DNA from: Frigidibacter sp. RF13
Lineage (GTDB): Bacteria; Pseudomonadota; Alphaproteobacteria; Rhodobacterales; Rhodobacteraceae
DNA length: 64,000 nt
NCBI RefSeq assembly: GCF_026626305.1
Contig: NZ_JAPNUE010000001.1
Location: forward strand, 1 to 64,000
Direction: 5' to 3'
In this document: positions 38,601 through 48,550 of the stretch, piece by piece
Numbering within the stretch: the first letter of the stretch is position 1
Layout: the number at the start of each line of letters is the position of its first letter
Position numbers and translations under genes: made by a program
The notes under the pieces: model-generated
Seen by the model: only the letters and a program-made list of their open reading frames with translations
What the model was told of the DNA's origin: nothing
Databases searched by the model: none

Positions 38601-39016
38601 AGGATCGCGTTCCCCTCGACATCGATCTTCTGGACAATCGGCGTGTTGGCCTCGGGTGGCAGGTCGCCCTGCACCCGGTCGACCGCGTCCTTCACATCGT
38701 TCAGCGCGGTCTGGGTCGGCACCGACATGTCGAACTCGGCATAGGTCATCGCACTGCCGTCATTGACGGTCGAGACGATGTGCTTGACGCCCGAGATGCT
38801 GGCGATCGCATCCTCGATCTTGCGGGTGATCTGGGTCTCAAGCTCGGCCGGGGCAGCACCAGGCTGGCCGATGCTGACCGCTACGACCGGCACGTCGATG
38901 TTGGGGAACTTGGTGATCGGCAGCGAAAAGAACGACTGGATCCCCAGCACCATGAGGATCACGAAGGCAAGGATCGAGGCGATCGGGTTCTTGATCGACC
39001 AGGCTGAGAAATTCAT
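35699..39016 (-). CDS. RND efflux pump permease (AcrB/HAE1 family)
   Basis: A 1105-residue proton-driven exporter. The N-terminus MNFSAWSIKNPIASILAFVILMVLG is typical. The proton-relay region is visible in LALTLATGILVDDAIVEIENIARH with paired Asp residues, and again the large periplasmic loops and a second membrane bundle (GMLMLMGIVAKNAILLIDFAIEMRRQG). The C-terminal tail is rich in charged residues. It works with the adaptor encoded 10 bases upstream; an outer-membrane TolC partner is not in the window. The substrate range is unknown. Confidence 0.95.
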   Translation of the reverse strand: MNFSAWSIKNPIASILAFVILMVLGIQSFFSLPITKFPNIDVPVVAVSIGQPGAAPAELETQITRKIEDAIASISGVKHIVSTVNDGSAMTYAEFDMSVPTQTALNDVKDAVDRVQGDLPPEANTPIVQKIDVEGNAILSYAVSAPGMTVEELSWYVDDTVTRALRAKSGIGRVDRYGGADREIQIKLDPLKLDSYGITANAVNAQLRATNANIGSGRSKLGDGEQAIRTLGDAQSAESLTETTIALPSGRHVRLGDLGQITDTYQELRSFARFNGEPVVTFAIFRAKGASEVTVDQTVSGVIDQLRKDHPEIAISKVDDAVFYTYGNYESALHTLLEGALLAVIVVLLFLKNWRATLISAVALPLSAIPTFYVMDLLGFSLNLVSFLALTLATGILVDDAIVEIENIARHIRMGKTPYRAAIEAADEIGLAVIATTMTIVAVFVPVSFMPGIPGQYFRQFGLTVAVAVLFSLLVARLITPMMAAYLMSAKDADLEHEKDGPVMRGYLWVVHHTLNSWRIPGTRFNFGNYYLTLAGALVIFVLSIFLLLRVPGSFLPPEDVSRFMISVELPTGSSLDDTDRKTEAMRELIKDVEGVEGIFVLNGASPKGDLDLRRAAITVELEHLDQTLLFKLSQMVEAIPVVGAILPAVAPEGRVRPQNAIEEEVFARLASVPDVRITKLNDRLERDISFSIRSPNSEDLALAANKLEAALRGDPLLAGVSYEGALPRPELQVTPRLEEAARLGISTAQIAEMLRVATIGDVDQALAKVSMDNRLIPVRVQLTDDVQKDVNRIAALRLTTATGASVPLSAVADVRVGVGPGTIERLDRERKVTIGASLPIGVALDTGKARFEEITKSVTLPPSVKITESGDAEIQAELNQSFVNAMIMGLMLMASVLILLFKSALQPITIVFSLFLSILGVATALLVTGNALSMPVMIGMLMLMGIVAKNAILLIDFAIEMRRQGMGRFDSLIEAGHKRARPIVMTSIAMSAGMLPSALGVGEGGAFRAPMAIAVMGGIIVSTVLSLVVVPSFYLIMDDLQYWLAKGASYFIGPKEEEHEAPDPIELAEAVYAGKAELADIGDRLKALEARLGGGKASFPQVAE

Positions 39017-39026
39017 CGTAGGCTCC

Positions 39027-40262
39027 TCAGTTGGTCATGCCGGCGGGATCCGCCGGAACCGCGTCAACAAGATCGCCGTCGCGGACGAAGGAGGCGGCCT
39101 TGGCCACCACGAGGTCGCCCGCGGCAACGCCGCTTTCGATCTCGATCATGCCGCCATCCTGAACACCGGTCACGACATCGGTCCGGTGTACCTTTCCTTC
39201 GGCGTCGACCGTCATCAGATAGGCGCCCTCGCTGTCCGTCCCGAGCGCATTGATCGGAACGGCCACGACCTCGCGGGTCGAAATCTCGATCTCGGTTTCC
39301 AGGAAGGTGCCGGACCGGACCCGATCAGGCTGATCGAGGGTGATGCGCACGCGGCCAAGCCGGGTCAGTGGGTCGATGGTCGGTTCGACCAGCCGCACAA
39401 CGCCAGTCAGCGGCTCGCGCTGGCCCGCGGCGCGCAAGGACACCTGCTGGCCCGACGCGACGCGCGGCAGGTCCTGTTCGCCCACGTCGGCATTCAGTTC
39501 CAGAAGTCCATCGCGCACGATCACGAACATCGGTTGACCCGCGGCGCTGGCGATAGCGCCCGCGACGGCTTTCTTCTCGACCACTTCGCCCGCGAAGGGT
39601 GCCTTGATTTCGGTCCGGCTGAGTTGCAGTTCGACATTGGCGATCTGGGCATCGACAAGCTCGAGTTGCGCCTTGGCGGCGACCGCACCCTGCGTCGCGA
39701 CCATCACGCGCGCGTTGGCTGACGTCAGCGAAGTCGCGGCCTGATCCGCCGCTGCCTGCGAGGCATTGCCCTGTTTGCGAAGCTGCTCGGCCCGGTCGGC
39801 ATTGCGCTTGGCTTCGGCAGCAGAGGCGTTCGCGTCGACAAGCTGCGCCTCTGATTGCGCGATCATCGCGAGCGCATTGGCGCGCGAGGCGGTAAGCTGG
39901 CTTTTCTGAAGAAGGAGCGCCGTGTCCGACAGGCGGGCGAGGACAGCACCTTCGGCGACATGGTCGCCGACCTCGGCGAGGATCGCGTCGATCGCCTGTC
40001 CCTCGACCTGCGGCTGAACGAGCACCCGCTCGACTGCACCGACAAGACCGGAGGCGCGCACCCGGTCCTTCAGGACCGCCGTCTGCACGGTCGCGACCGA
40101 AATCGCGGGGCGGCTGGCCTTGGCCTCGAGTGCAGCGCCCTCGGCCGACGCGACATCGGCTGGCATGTCAGCCGGGCCGTGGCCAGAGGACAGGCCGAAA
40201 TAGCCACCTGCAGCGACCACAAGCGTACCGGCAATCCAGAAAAGCGTTTTCTTATTCGACAT
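39027..40262 (-). CDS. RND efflux periplasmic adaptor (MFP)
   Basis: A 411-residue membrane-fusion protein with an N-terminal anchor (about residues 6-24), a lipoyl-like half-domain, a long coiled-coil hairpin rich in Ala/Gln (about 110-200), the second lipoyl half (LSRTEIKAPFAGEVVEK) and a beta-barrel. It bridges the RND permease and an outer-membrane channel. It is the middle gene of a TetR-MFP-RND operon. Confidence 0.94.
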   Translation of the reverse strand: MSNKKTLFWIAGTLVVAAGGYFGLSSGHGPADMPADVASAEGAALEAKASRPAISVATVQTAVLKDRVRASGLVGAVERVLVQPQVEGQAIDAILAEVGDHVAEGAVLARLSDTALLLQKSQLTASRANALAMIAQSEAQLVDANASAAEAKRNADRAEQLRKQGNASQAAADQAATSLTSANARVMVATQGAVAAKAQLELVDAQIANVELQLSRTEIKAPFAGEVVEKKAVAGAIASAAGQPMFVIVRDGLLELNADVGEQDLPRVASGQQVSLRAAGQREPLTGVVRLVEPTIDPLTRLGRVRITLDQPDRVRSGTFLETEIEISTREVVAVPINALGTDSEGAYLMTVDAEGKVHRTDVVTGVQDGGMIEIESGVAAGDLVVAKAASFVRDGDLVDAVPADPAGMTN

Positions 40263-40271
40263 GATCTCAGC

Positions 40272-40895
40272 TCAATTCCTGCGACCGTCTGCCGCGACCG
40301 CGGCGATGGTCTGTTCGATAGAGGTTTTGACAAGCCGGCGCACAGGGTCTTGCGCATCTGGGGGCATATTGCAACCCTGTCCATGCAACCGTTGAGCGAT
40401 TGTCTTGAACAGCAGCATCACGAACCAGGCCTGACCGAGATAACGCTGCCGCGCGGCTTCGGGGCTACATTGGGCGATGCGGGCAAAGACGGCGAGCAGA
40501 AAGCCGCAGACCACCGTCTCCATCGTTCCAGCGACCTGTGCGATCTCGGGGCGGCGGCGGGCAGCGGCGTCGATCTCGGCCCAGAGCGGACCATCGTCGC
40601 AGTCCAGCGTATCGAGCTTGTGTTCGAACGCCGCAAGCAGAGCCGTCGCCGGATCGTCAGAGGCCATCACCTGACCAAAGGCTTCCTTCACCTCGTCGAG
40701 GTCGCGCGCGATCATCGCCTCGATGATGGCATTCTTGGACGGAAAATAGCGGTAGAAGTTGCCCGCGCTCATCCCGGCTGCCCGCGCAAGATCTTGCATC
40801 GACGCGCCGTCAAAGCCCTTTTCCGCGAAGGCCTTCTTCACCGCCGTGAGGATCGCAGTCGTCCGGTCCTCATAGACGCCAAGCGTGTCGGCCAT
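40272..40895 (-). CDS. TetR/AcrR-family repressor of the efflux operon
   Basis: A 207-residue regulator with the N-terminal TetR helix-turn-helix (KAFAEKGFDGASMQDLARAAGMSAGNFYRYFPSKNAIIEAMI). It is the first gene of the efflux operon and sits 13 bases from an 18-bp perfect palindrome, so it most likely represses its own operon until an effector binds. Confidence 0.92.
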   Translation of the reverse strand: MADTLGVYEDRTTAILTAVKKAFAEKGFDGASMQDLARAAGMSAGNFYRYFPSKNAIIEAMIARDLDEVKEAFGQVMASDDPATALLAAFEHKLDTLDCDDGPLWAEIDAAARRRPEIAQVAGTMETVVCGFLLAVFARIAQCSPEAARQRYLGQAWFVMLLFKTIAQRLHGQGCNMPPDAQDPVRRLVKTSIEQTIAAVAADGRRN

Positions 40896-40908
40896 GAATC
40901 AGCTCGCA

Positions 40909-40926
40909 TGAATGAACGTTCATTCA
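40909..40926. promoter_or_regulatory. TetR operator palindrome
   Basis: TGAATGAACGTTCATTCA is a perfect 18-bp palindrome, the standard form of AcrR/TetR operators for RND pumps. It lies immediately upstream of the TetR gene of the efflux operon. Confidence 0.88.
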
Positions 40927-40977
40927 GCGATCTAGGTCTTTACGCTACGTCGGTCAAGGGGCTTCTGTTAGCGCCTG

Positions 40978-42099
40978 TCAGATCAGGTCCGGCAGATTGT
41001 CGCAGATCGCGTAGCGGCCCGCCAGTCGGGCGGGGGCGAGGCGCGCCAGCCGAACAAGTTCCGAAAGAATGCTTTCGCGCCCGTGGCGGCGCGCGCCTTC
41101 GAATGGGCCGCGCGGGAAATTGAGGCCGAGCCGCATGGCCCGGTCGATATCGTCCGGCGCTGCACCACCCGCTTCGACCAGGGTCGCGGCTTCATTGGCA
41201 AGAGTGGCCTCGATCCTCAACTGGATTGCGGCGGCATCTGCGGGGGCGGGTCCGGGGGTGGCGGGAAACAGAAATCCTTTACCCGACTTGCGGCCGAGGC
41301 GCCCCTCCGAAACCTGATCCTCCAGTGCCTTGAAGACATGGTAGCGCGGGTGGTTCGTCATCGCGGCGGAGAGGCCGCGCGTCGCTGCGAGGTTGATGTC
41401 GGCGCCGACAAGGTCGATCAGGCTGAATGGCCCCATCCGGTAGCCTGCGGCCAACATTGCTGCATCGATATCGGATGCGCTGCGGCCTTCCTCCAACAGT
41501 GCCAGCGCCTCGCCATAGTAGGGCCGGGCGCAGCGGTTGACGATGAAGCCGGGGCTGTCGGCGCAGGCGATGACTTCCTTCCCCGCGCGCCCGGTCAGAG
41601 TGCGGGCGAGCGACAGGGCTTCGGGACTGGCGCCCTTGTGCGCCACCAGTTCGACAAGTCTCATAACCGGGGCGGGATTGAAGAAGTGCAGGCCGACGAG
41701 ATTTTCCGGCCGGGTTAGCGCGTGTGCAAGCGCGCCGACCGAAAGGGCGGAGGTGTTGGTGGCTAGGACAGTCTTTGGCGCCGTCATAGCCTCGATCTCG
41801 CGCAACAGGTCACGCTTGGCCGCGAAATCCTCGATGACCGCCTCGATGACCAGATCGCAGGGCGCGAGCGCCGACAGGTCAGGCGCGATGGCGATACGGT
41901 CCAGAAGCAATGCCAACTCCTCTGCAGGCAGCTTTCCCGATGCCACGCGCGGCTCAAGGCTGCTCCGCAGTCGGTCGAGCGAACTTTCGCGCACCGCTGT
42001 GCTTGCGTCGAAGGCCACGACAGTATGACCCGCCTGCGCATAGACCTGCGCGATGCCAAGGCCCATGGCCCCCAGTCCGACGATGCCGATCCGTTCCAT
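40978..42099 (-). CDS. 3-hydroxyacyl-CoA dehydrogenase
   Basis: A 373-residue NAD-dependent enzyme oxidising 3-hydroxyacyl-CoA to 3-oxoacyl-CoA. GLGAMG (residues 8-13) is the dinucleotide site, ATNTSAL and [17 protein letters not shown] are family signatures with a catalytic His, and the C-terminal helical domain is complete. It is divergent from the 2-aminobenzoyl-CoA monooxygenase across a palindromic operator, so it is probably part of the same degradation regulon, handling a ring-opened beta-oxidation intermediate. Confidence 0.9.
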   Translation of the reverse strand: MERIGIVGLGAMGLGIAQVYAQAGHTVVAFDASTAVRESSLDRLRSSLEPRVASGKLPAEELALLLDRIAIAPDLSALAPCDLVIEAVIEDFAAKRDLLREIEAMTAPKTVLATNTSALSVGALAHALTRPENLVGLHFFNPAPVMRLVELVAHKGASPEALSLARTLTGRAGKEVIACADSPGFIVNRCARPYYGEALALLEEGRSASDIDAAMLAAGYRMGPFSLIDLVGADINLAATRGLSAAMTNHPRYHVFKALEDQVSEGRLGRKSGKGFLFPATPGPAPADAAAIQLRIEATLANEAATLVEAGGAAPDDIDRAMRLGLNFPRGPFEGARRHGRESILSELVRLARLAPARLAGRYAICDNLPDLI

Positions 42100-42161
42100 T
42101 GGTCCTCCATCCGGGCCAGAGGCCTTGGCCCGAGCATCCTGCGGGAGGGCGGAAACTTCAA

Positions 42162-42191
42162 GATAGAAATTTCAAGCTTGAAATATCTATC
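42162..42191. promoter_or_regulatory. 30-bp palindromic operator of the aminobenzoate cluster
   Basis: GATAGAAATTTCAAG (42162-42176) and CTTGAAATATCTATC (42177-42191) are inverted with one mismatched pair, including a perfect 16-bp core ATTTCAAGCTTGAAAT. It is centred in the gap between the divergent 3-hydroxyacyl-CoA dehydrogenase and monooxygenase genes. The likely binder is the MarR protein encoded in the cluster, with an aryl-CoA as effector by analogy to similar MarR systems. Confidence 0.8.
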
Positions 42192-42234
42192 CCCCGATGG
42201 CAGGCTCGGGGCAAAGCGATTGGAGGAGGGGCCA

Positions 42235-44520
42235 GTGAAGATTCTCTGTCTCGGCGGCGGACCGGCGGGCCTCTATTTCGCCATCTCGATGAAACTGCGC
42301 GACCCATCCCATCAGGTGACGGTGCTGGAACGCAACCGCGCGAACGACACGTTCGGCTGGGGCGTCGTCCTGTCGGACGATGCGCTGAGCCGGATGCAGA
42401 AGAACGACCCCAAGTCGACCGAGGCGATCCGCTCGCATTTCGCCTATTGGGACGATATCGCCGTCATTCACGACGGCCGCCGCACCGTCTCGGGCGGGCA
42501 TGGATTCGCCGGGATCGGCCGCAAGCAGATGCTGATCCTCTTGCAGGCGCGCGCGCGGGAACTGGGTGTCGAGATGCGCTTCGAGACCGAGTTCCGCTCG
42601 GCCGAGGACCACCGGCGCGACTATGATCTGGTGGTGGCCTGCGATGGCATCAATTCACTGGTGCGCCGCGAATATGAGACGACGTTCAGGCCCGACATCG
42701 ACACCCGCAAATGCAAGTTCGTATGGCTCGGCACCCATCAGAAATTCGACGACGCTTTCACCTTCATCTTCGAGAAGACCGAACATGGCTGGGTCTGGGC
42801 CCATGTCTACCAGTTCGACGCCGAGACCGCGACCTTCATCGTCGAATGCCTGCCCGAGACCTGGGACCGCTGGGGTTTCGAGCATATGTCGAAGGAAGAG
42901 ACGGTCGAAACCTGCCGGAAGATCTTCGAACGCCACCTGGGCGGCCATGCGTTGATGTCGAACGCCGCGCACTTGCGCGGCTCGGCGGTCTGGATGCAGT
43001 TTCCCCGCGTCATCTGCGAACGCTGGTATCACGAGAATGTCGTCCTGATGGGCGACGCCGCCGCCACGGGGCATTTCTCGATCGGATCCGGCTCGCGCCT
43101 CGCCTTCGACAGCGCCATAGCGCTCGCCGACTATCTGCACAGCGAACCCACTCTGGAAGCGGCCTTCGAACGCTATCAGGAAGAGCGCCGGGTCGAGGTC
43201 CTGCGCCTGCAGTCCGCCGCGCGCAACAGCCTGGAATGGTTTGAGGAGGTCGAGCGCTATCTTGACCATGCGCCGCTGCAGTTCGCCTATTCGCTACTGA
43301 CCCGCTCGCAACGGATCAGCCACGAAAACCTGCGCTTGCGCGACCCCGCATGGTTGCGCGCGGCCGAAGACTGGTTTCAGACCCAGGCGGGCGGCAAGCC
43401 CGGCAGGGCGCCGATTTTCGCGCCCTTCCGGCTGCGGGACATGACCCTGAAGAACCGTATCACCGTCTCGCCCATGGCCCAGTACAAGGCCGTGGATGGC
43501 TGCCCGACCGACTGGCATTTCGTCCATTACGCCGAACGCGCCAAGGGTGGCGCGGGGCTCGTCACGGTGGAAATGACCTGCGTCAGCCCCGAAGGCCGGA
43601 TCACGCTTGGCTGCCCCGGCCTTTATGCGCCGGAGCACGAGGCGGCCTGGAAAAGGCTCACGACCTTCGTCCATGCTGAGACCAGCGCCAAGATCTGTTG
43701 CCAGATTGGCCATGCGGGCCGCAAGGCGTCTGTTCAGGTGCCGTGGGAGGACAATGAGGCGTCGCTCGGCCCGCGCGGCTGGGAAACCATCGGTCCGTCG
43801 GCGGTCGCGTGGTCGCCCGCCCATCCCGCACCACGCGAGATGACGCGCGCGGATATGGAGCGGGTGACAGGCGAGTTCGTCCGCGCCACCGAAATGGCGG
43901 CGCGGGCCGGGTTCGACATGGTCGAGCTTCATGCCGCGCATGGCTATCTGATCTCCTCCTTCATTAGCCCGCTGTCGAACCGCCGCACCGACGACTACGG
44001 CGGGTCCCTTGAAAACCGCATGCGCTGGCCCTTGGAGGTCTTCGCCGCGATGCGCGCCGTCTGGCCTGCCGAAAAGCCGATGTCGGTCCGCATATCCGCC
44101 AATGACTGGGTCGGCGATCACGGGGTGACGCCCGCCGAGGCGGTCGAGATCGCGCGGATGTTCGCGGGCGCGGGCGCCGACATCATCGACGTGAGCGCGG
44201 GCCAGACCTCGACCGAGGCGAAGCCGGTCTATGGCCGCATGTTCCAGACACCCTTCTCCGACCGGATCCGCAACGAGGCGGGACTGGCCACCATGGCGGT
44301 CGGCAATATCACTGAGGCCGATCAGGCCAATTCCATCCTGCTTGCGGGACGCGCCGACCTTGTCTGCCTCGCCCGACCGCATCTGGCCGATCCTTACTGG
44401 ACGCTTCACGCGGCCATCGATCTCGGCGATGCTGAGGCGGACTGGCCCTTGCCCTATCGGGCGGGCCGCGATCAGGCGCGCAGGTTGCGTGAAAAGGCAC
44501 AGGAGGCGATCCGCGCATGA
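42235..44520 (+). CDS. 2-aminobenzoyl-CoA monooxygenase/reductase
   Basis: A 761-residue two-domain flavoprotein. Residues 1 to about 390 form a salicylate-hydroxylase-like FAD monooxygenase ([35 protein letters not shown] near 273). Residues about 392-761 form an old-yellow-enzyme FMN domain ([33 protein letters not shown] at 566, [10 protein letters not shown]). This domain order is that of anthraniloyl-CoA monooxygenase/reductase from Azoarcus evansii, which hydroxylates and then reduces the aromatic ring. The GTG at 42235 has GGAGGAGG upstream. The next gene overlaps by 4 bases. Confidence 0.92.
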   Translation: MKILCLGGGPAGLYFAISMKLRDPSHQVTVLERNRANDTFGWGVVLSDDALSRMQKNDPKSTEAIRSHFAYWDDIAVIHDGRRTVSGGHGFAGIGRKQMLILLQARARELGVEMRFETEFRSAEDHRRDYDLVVACDGINSLVRREYETTFRPDIDTRKCKFVWLGTHQKFDDAFTFIFEKTEHGWVWAHVYQFDAETATFIVECLPETWDRWGFEHMSKEETVETCRKIFERHLGGHALMSNAAHLRGSAVWMQFPRVICERWYHENVVLMGDAAATGHFSIGSGSRLAFDSAIALADYLHSEPTLEAAFERYQEERRVEVLRLQSAARNSLEWFEEVERYLDHAPLQFAYSLLTRSQRISHENLRLRDPAWLRAAEDWFQTQAGGKPGRAPIFAPFRLRDMTLKNRITVSPMAQYKAVDGCPTDWHFVHYAERAKGGAGLVTVEMTCVSPEGRITLGCPGLYAPEHEAAWKRLTTFVHAETSAKICCQIGHAGRKASVQVPWEDNEASLGPRGWETIGPSAVAWSPAHPAPREMTRADMERVTGEFVRATEMAARAGFDMVELHAAHGYLISSFISPLSNRRTDDYGGSLENRMRWPLEVFAAMRAVWPAEKPMSVRISANDWVGDHGVTPAEAVEIARMFAGAGADIIDVSAGQTSTEAKPVYGRMFQTPFSDRIRNEAGLATMAVGNITEADQANSILLAGRADLVCLARPHLADPYWTLHAAIDLGDAEADWPLPYRAGRDQARRLREKAQEAIRA

Positions 44521-45257
44521 CGCTGAGCGGCAAACGGGTGCTGATCACCGGCGGCGGTTCGGGCGCCGGGGCCGACCTCGCGCTTGGCTTCGCCCGGGCG
44601 GGGGCGGAGGTGGTCATTACCGGTCGGCGGCTGGAGGCGCTGGAAGCGGTCGCACGGTCGTCGCCCGCGATCCGGCCGGTCCGGGCGGACGTGACGCGCG
44701 AGGCGGATGTGCGGGCGATGTTCGCCGAGGCGGGGCCCTGCGATATCGTCATCGCCAATGCCGGCGCGGCCGACAGCGGCGTGATGGCGAAAACCACGCT
44801 TGACCAGTGGAATGCGATGATTGCGGTCAATCTAACGGGCGTTTTCCTCACACTCCGCGACGGGCTGAACCAGATGTCGGGCTGGGGGCGGCTCATTGCC
44901 ATGGCCTCGACGGCCGGGTTGAAAGGCTATGCCAAGGTCGCGCCCTATGCGGCGGCGAAACATGGGGTGGTGGGCATGGTCCGTTCGCTCGCGCTGGAAG
45001 TGGCGCGGCGTCCGGTGACGGTAAATGCGCTCTGCCCGGGGTTTCTTGATACGCCAATGACCGACCATTCGGTCGAGGTGATCGCCGAAAAGACCGGCCG
45101 CAGCCTGACGGAGGCGCGGGCAGCATTGGAGGCGCTGAGCCCCCAGAACCGGCTGATCGCACCCGCCGAGGTGACGGCGGCGGCGCTCTGGCTGTGCGCG
45201 CCGGGGTCCGAAGGGATGAACGGCCAGGCGATCGCGATCGCGGGAGGGGAAGTGTGA
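44517..45257 (+). CDS. SDR-family oxidoreductase
   Basis: A 246-residue short-chain dehydrogenase with TGGGSGAG (11-18) for NAD(P), NAG (81-83), and the catalytic tetrad Asn105, Ser131, Tyr144 and Lys148. It is embedded in the aminobenzoate operon with 4-base overlaps on both sides, so it probably oxidises or reduces a cyclic or ring-opened CoA intermediate. Confidence 0.9.
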   Translation: MTLSGKRVLITGGGSGAGADLALGFARAGAEVVITGRRLEALEAVARSSPAIRPVRADVTREADVRAMFAEAGPCDIVIANAGAADSGVMAKTTLDQWNAMIAVNLTGVFLTLRDGLNQMSGWGRLIAMASTAGLKGYAKVAPYAAAKHGVVGMVRSLALEVARRPVTVNALCPGFLDTPMTDHSVEVIAEKTGRSLTEARAALEALSPQNRLIAPAEVTAAALWLCAPGSEGMNGQAIAIAGGEV

Positions 45258-45685
45258 GCGACCTGTCGAAACGCCGCCTGAAACTCTGGATCCGGCTTCT
45301 GGGCGTAACCCGCGCTTCGGAAAACCATCTGCGCGACTATCTGCGGGTGACCCACGGTACGACACTGCCGCGCTTCGACGTGATGGCCGCGCTGTACCGG
45401 CGCCGGGACGGCGTGACTATGAGCGAGCTCAGCCGGATGCTGCTGGTGTCAAACGGCAATGCCACTGCGGTCGTCGACCGGCTTGAGGGCGACGGGTTGG
45501 TGCGCCGCACGCCGTCGGAAAACGACCGGCGGACCGTTTTCGTGACCCTGACCGCCGAAGGGGTGAGCACGTTTGAAGCACTTGCCTCCGGCCATGAAGC
45601 CGAGGTCGATCGGCTGTTCGCGGGGCTGAGCGAGGCCGATCTCGACCAGATGACGGAGATATTGAAGAGGGCGGCGAAACCATGA
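45254..45685 (+). CDS. MarR-family regulator of the aminobenzoate cluster
   Basis: A 143-residue winged-helix regulator ([62 protein letters not shown]). The start is GTG at 45254, overlapping the SDR stop; earlier in-frame codons are shadow. Placement inside the catabolic operon suggests autoregulation. It is the best candidate for binding the palindrome at 42162-42191. Confidence 0.92.
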   Translation: MSDLSKRRLKLWIRLLGVTRASENHLRDYLRVTHGTTLPRFDVMAALYRRRDGVTMSELSRMLLVSNGNATAVVDRLEGDGLVRRTPSENDRRTVFVTLTAEGVSTFEALASGHEAEVDRLFAGLSEADLDQMTEILKRAAKP

Positions 45686-46494
45686 GCGACCTGTCCGGGC
45701 TGCAGCCACGCCATTTCCTCTGGGAGGTCAGGGACCGGGTCGGCACGGTGCGGCTGAACCGGCCGGAGCGGAAGAACCCCCTGACGTTCGAAAGCTATGC
45801 CGAACTGGGCGCACTGTTCCGGGCGCTGCCTGCGGCAGGTGACGTCGATGTGGTGATCTTCGCCTCGAATGGCGGCAACTTCTGCTCGGGCGGGGATGTG
45901 AATGAGATCATCGGCCCGCTGATCGGTCTGCCGATGAAGGATCTGCTGGCCTTTACCCGGCTGACCGGGGAACTCGTCAAGGCGATGATCCATTGCACGA
46001 AACCCGTCATCGCCGCCGTGGACGGCGTGGCGGTGGGGGCGGGCGCGATCATCGCCATGGCCTCCGATCTGCGTCTGGCGACGCCGGAGGCAAAGTGCGC
46101 CTTCCTCTTTACCCGCGTGGGCCTCTCGGGCGCCGACATGGGCGCCTGTGCCATGTTGCCGCGGATCATCGGGCAGGGACGCGCGGCGGAACTGCTCTTC
46201 ACAGGTCGGGTGATGGGGGCCGAGGAGGGCCGGGACTGGGGCTTCTGGAACGCGCTGCATGTACCCGACCGGCTGGAAGAGGAGGCGCGGGCCCTTGCAC
46301 TGAGGCTCGCCGCCGGGCCCACATTCGCGCATGGCGTGACCAAGACCCAGCTCAATCAGGAATGGGACATGGGTCTTGATCAGGCGATCGAGGCCGAGGC
46401 CCAGGCCCAAGCGATCTGCATGGGGACGAAGGATTTCGAACGGGCCTACCGCGCCTTCGTGGCGAAGGAAAAACCGGTGTTCGAGGGCAATTGA
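45682..46494 (+). CDS. Enoyl-CoA hydratase/isomerase family protein
   Basis: A 270-residue crotonase-fold enzyme with the oxyanion-hole segments [11 protein letters not shown] and [19 protein letters not shown]. It is expected to hydrate or isomerise an unsaturated CoA ester from the reduced aminobenzoyl ring. The start overlaps the MarR stop (ATGA). The length and C-terminal helices are normal. Confidence 0.92.
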   Translation: MSDLSGLQPRHFLWEVRDRVGTVRLNRPERKNPLTFESYAELGALFRALPAAGDVDVVIFASNGGNFCSGGDVNEIIGPLIGLPMKDLLAFTRLTGELVKAMIHCTKPVIAAVDGVAVGAGAIIAMASDLRLATPEAKCAFLFTRVGLSGADMGACAMLPRIIGQGRAAELLFTGRVMGAEEGRDWGFWNALHVPDRLEEEARALALRLAAGPTFAHGVTKTQLNQEWDMGLDQAIEAEAQAQAICMGTKDFERAYRAFVAKEKPVFEGN

Positions 46495-46503
46495 GGGGAA
46501 AGG

Positions 46504-46562
46504 CCGGGGAGGCTCTGCCTCCCCGGACCCCTCCGGAGTATTTCGGGACAGAACGTGGCAAG
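46504..46562 (+). other. Hairpin plus GAGTATTT element inside the catabolic operon
   Basis: CCGGGGAGG-CTCTG-CCTCCCCGG (46504-46526) is a perfect 9-bp stem, followed by CCCTCCGGAGTATTTCGGG just before the acyl-CoA dehydrogenase gene. The GAGTATTT motif resembles the element in front of ilvH (25037-25064, minus strand). No T-run follows the stem, so it is not a clear terminator; it may be an internal promoter or mRNA-processing site. Confidence 0.5.
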
Positions 46563-47696
46563 ATGAGTGACAGAAGCTTTCTCGACTGGCCTTTCTTCGA
46601 GGACCGTCACCGCGATCTGGCGGCGCGGCTGGAGGCGTGGTGTGCAGCGCATCTGCCGGTGGATCATGGCGATGTCGATCAGGTCTGCCGGGCGCTGGTG
46701 GCGGCGCTGGGCGCGGGCGGGTGGCTCAGGCCGACCGGCGCGGACGAGGGCGAGCGGCTGGATATCCGCACACTCTGTCTGGTTCGCGAAACACTGGCGC
46801 GCCATGACGGGCTGGCGGATTTCGCCTTTGCCATGCAGGGGCTGGGTATGGGAGCGGTGAGCCTGTTCGGCACAGCTGAACAGCGGCGCTGGCTGGCGCA
46901 GACGCGGGTTGGTGAGGCGATCGCCGCCTTTGCGCTGACCGAGCCGGGGTCCGGATCGGATGCGGCGAATTGTGCCTGCGCGGCCGAGCGGGTCGCGGGC
47001 GGTTGGCGGATTTCGGGCGAGAAGACCTATATCTCGAACGGCGGGATCGCGGATATCTATGTGGTGATCGCCCGGACCGGCGAGGCGCCAGGGGCCAAGG
47101 GCCTGTCGGCCTTCCTGATGCCCGCCGACGTGGCCGGGCTGAGCATCGTTGAGCGGATAGATGTTATCGCGCCGCACCCGCTTGCGCATGTGCGGCTGGA
47201 TCGGGTTAAGCTGCCCGAGGATGCGCTGATCGGCCGGGCGGGGGACGGGTTCAAGATCGCCATGACGGTGCTCGACCATTTCCGTCCGACCGTCGGGGCG
47301 GCGGCGCTGGGATTTGCGCGCCGGGCCCTGGACGAGGCGCTGGCGCGCGCCAAACGGCCGCGGCCCTCGGGCCAGCTTGCCGACTATCAGATGGTGCAGG
47401 GCCATCTCGCCGACATGGCGGTCGAAATCGACGCGGCCGCCCTGCTGATCTATCGCGCCGCCTGGGCCAAGGACATGGGCGCGGCGCGGATCACCCGCGA
47501 GGCGGCGATGGCGAAGCTTTATGCAACCGAGGCGGCGCAGCGGGTGATCGACATGGCGGTACAGCTTCATGGCGGTGACGGGGTCAGGACGGGCATGGCG
47601 GTCGAGGGGCTTTACCGTGAGATCCGGGCGTTGCGTATCTATGAAGGCGCCTCGGACGTGCAGCGGCTGGTGATCGCGCGGAGCCTTCTGGCATGA
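46563..47696 (+). CDS. Acyl-CoA dehydrogenase
   Basis: A 377-residue FAD-dependent dehydrogenase with [28 protein letters not shown], the C-terminal [37 protein letters not shown], and the catalytic Glu in YEGASDVQ. It would oxidise an acyl-CoA intermediate of 2-aminobenzoate breakdown. The ATG at 46563 follows a degenerate leader; the frame stays open upstream but the product would not match. The thioesterase starts inside its last codon (4-base overlap). Confidence 0.9.
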   Translation: MSDRSFLDWPFFEDRHRDLAARLEAWCAAHLPVDHGDVDQVCRALVAALGAGGWLRPTGADEGERLDIRTLCLVRETLARHDGLADFAFAMQGLGMGAVSLFGTAEQRRWLAQTRVGEAIAAFALTEPGSGSDAANCACAAERVAGGWRISGEKTYISNGGIADIYVVIARTGEAPGAKGLSAFLMPADVAGLSIVERIDVIAPHPLAHVRLDRVKLPEDALIGRAGDGFKIAMTVLDHFRPTVGAAALGFARRALDEALARAKRPRPSGQLADYQMVQGHLADMAVEIDAAALLIYRAAWAKDMGAARITREAAMAKLYATEAAQRVIDMAVQLHGGDGVRTGMAVEGLYREIRALRIYEGASDVQRLVIARSLLA

Positions 47697-48109
47697 CCTA
47701 TCGGCGTACGATCCAGGTCGAGTTCAACCATTGCGACCCGGCGGGGATCGTCTTCTATCCTCGCTATTTCGAGTTGACCAATTCGGTGACCGAGAATTTC
47801 TTTGCCGATGTAGTTGGCCGATCCTATGCGCAGATGACGATGCGCGATGGCAATGGCGTGCCAACCGTCAAGATCGAGGCCGATTTCCGCGCGCCCTCTC
47901 GGCTGGGCGACCGGCTTGACTTCACGCTCGACATCGCGCGGCTCGGGCATTCGTCGGTGACGCTGGCAATTGCGGCGTGCGGTGAAGGCGAGATCAGGAT
48001 CGAGGCGCGGCTGACGCTGGTCTGGGTCTCGACCGAGGGTCGTGCCGCGCCCTGGCCCGAGGAGATGCGCGTCCGCATGCAGGCGTTCATGGAAGGAAAA
48101 AGCCTATGA
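47693..48109 (+). CDS. 4HBT-type acyl-CoA thioesterase
   Basis: A 138-residue hotdog-fold thioesterase with the active-site segment [15 protein letters not shown], as in 4-hydroxybenzoyl-CoA thioesterase. It likely releases CoA from stalled aryl-CoA or intermediate thioesters, recycling CoA in this pathway. It overlaps both neighbours by 4 bases. Confidence 0.92.
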   Translation: MTYRRTIQVEFNHCDPAGIVFYPRYFELTNSVTENFFADVVGRSYAQMTMRDGNGVPTVKIEADFRAPSRLGDRLDFTLDIARLGHSSVTLAIAACGEGEIRIEARLTLVWVSTEGRAAPWPEEMRVRMQAFMEGKSL

Positions 48110-48513
48110 CCGACAGCCCCCATCAGTTCCTGCATCCCAAGGGCTGGAAAGCGACGCCCGGCTATGCCTGCGGTGTCGCGGCCGAGGGGCGGATGCTGTT
48201 TCTGGGCGGGCTGATTGGCTGGAACGCCGAGCAGGAATTCGAGACCGACGATTTCGCCGGGCAGGTCAGGCAGGCGCTGGAGAATATCGTGGCCGTGCTG
48301 GCCGAGGGCGGGGCAGCGCCCCACCATATCGTGCGCATGACCTGGTATGTGACCGACAAGCGGGACTATCTGGCCAGCCTCAAGGAGATAGGTAGCGCCT
48401 ACAAGGCGACCATCGGCCGCCATTATCCGGCGATGGCGCTGGTGCAGGTCGCGGGTCTCGTCGAGGACCGGGCGAAGGTCGAGATCGAGGTGACGGCTGT
48501 CGTGCCGAAATGA
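48106..48513 (+). CDS. RidA (YjgF/Rid) family protein
   Basis: A 135-residue Rid-family protein, related to the imine/enamine deaminase RidA: GRMLFLGGLIGW, QVRQALENIVAVLAEGGA, and the C-terminal IGRHYPAMALVQVAGLVEDRAKVEIEVTAVV. Its place in an aminobenzoate operon fits removal of an amino group as ammonia from an enamine/imine CoA intermediate; this is inference, but Rid genes also occur in other aminobenzoyl-CoA clusters. The usual Arg of RidA is not certain here. Confidence 0.88.
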   Translation: MTDSPHQFLHPKGWKATPGYACGVAAEGRMLFLGGLIGWNAEQEFETDDFAGQVRQALENIVAVLAEGGAAPHHIVRMTWYVTDKRDYLASLKEIGSAYKATIGRHYPAMALVQVAGLVEDRAKVEIEVTAVVPK

Positions 48514-48550
48514 CGCGTCCCCGGGGAGGGGGACGCGAAGGGAGGAAGGA

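Noticed and set aside
37145..39007. 620-codon plus-strand frame opposite the RND permease
   Set aside because: Charged low-complexity translation with no family likeness, fully inside a well-conserved permease gene.
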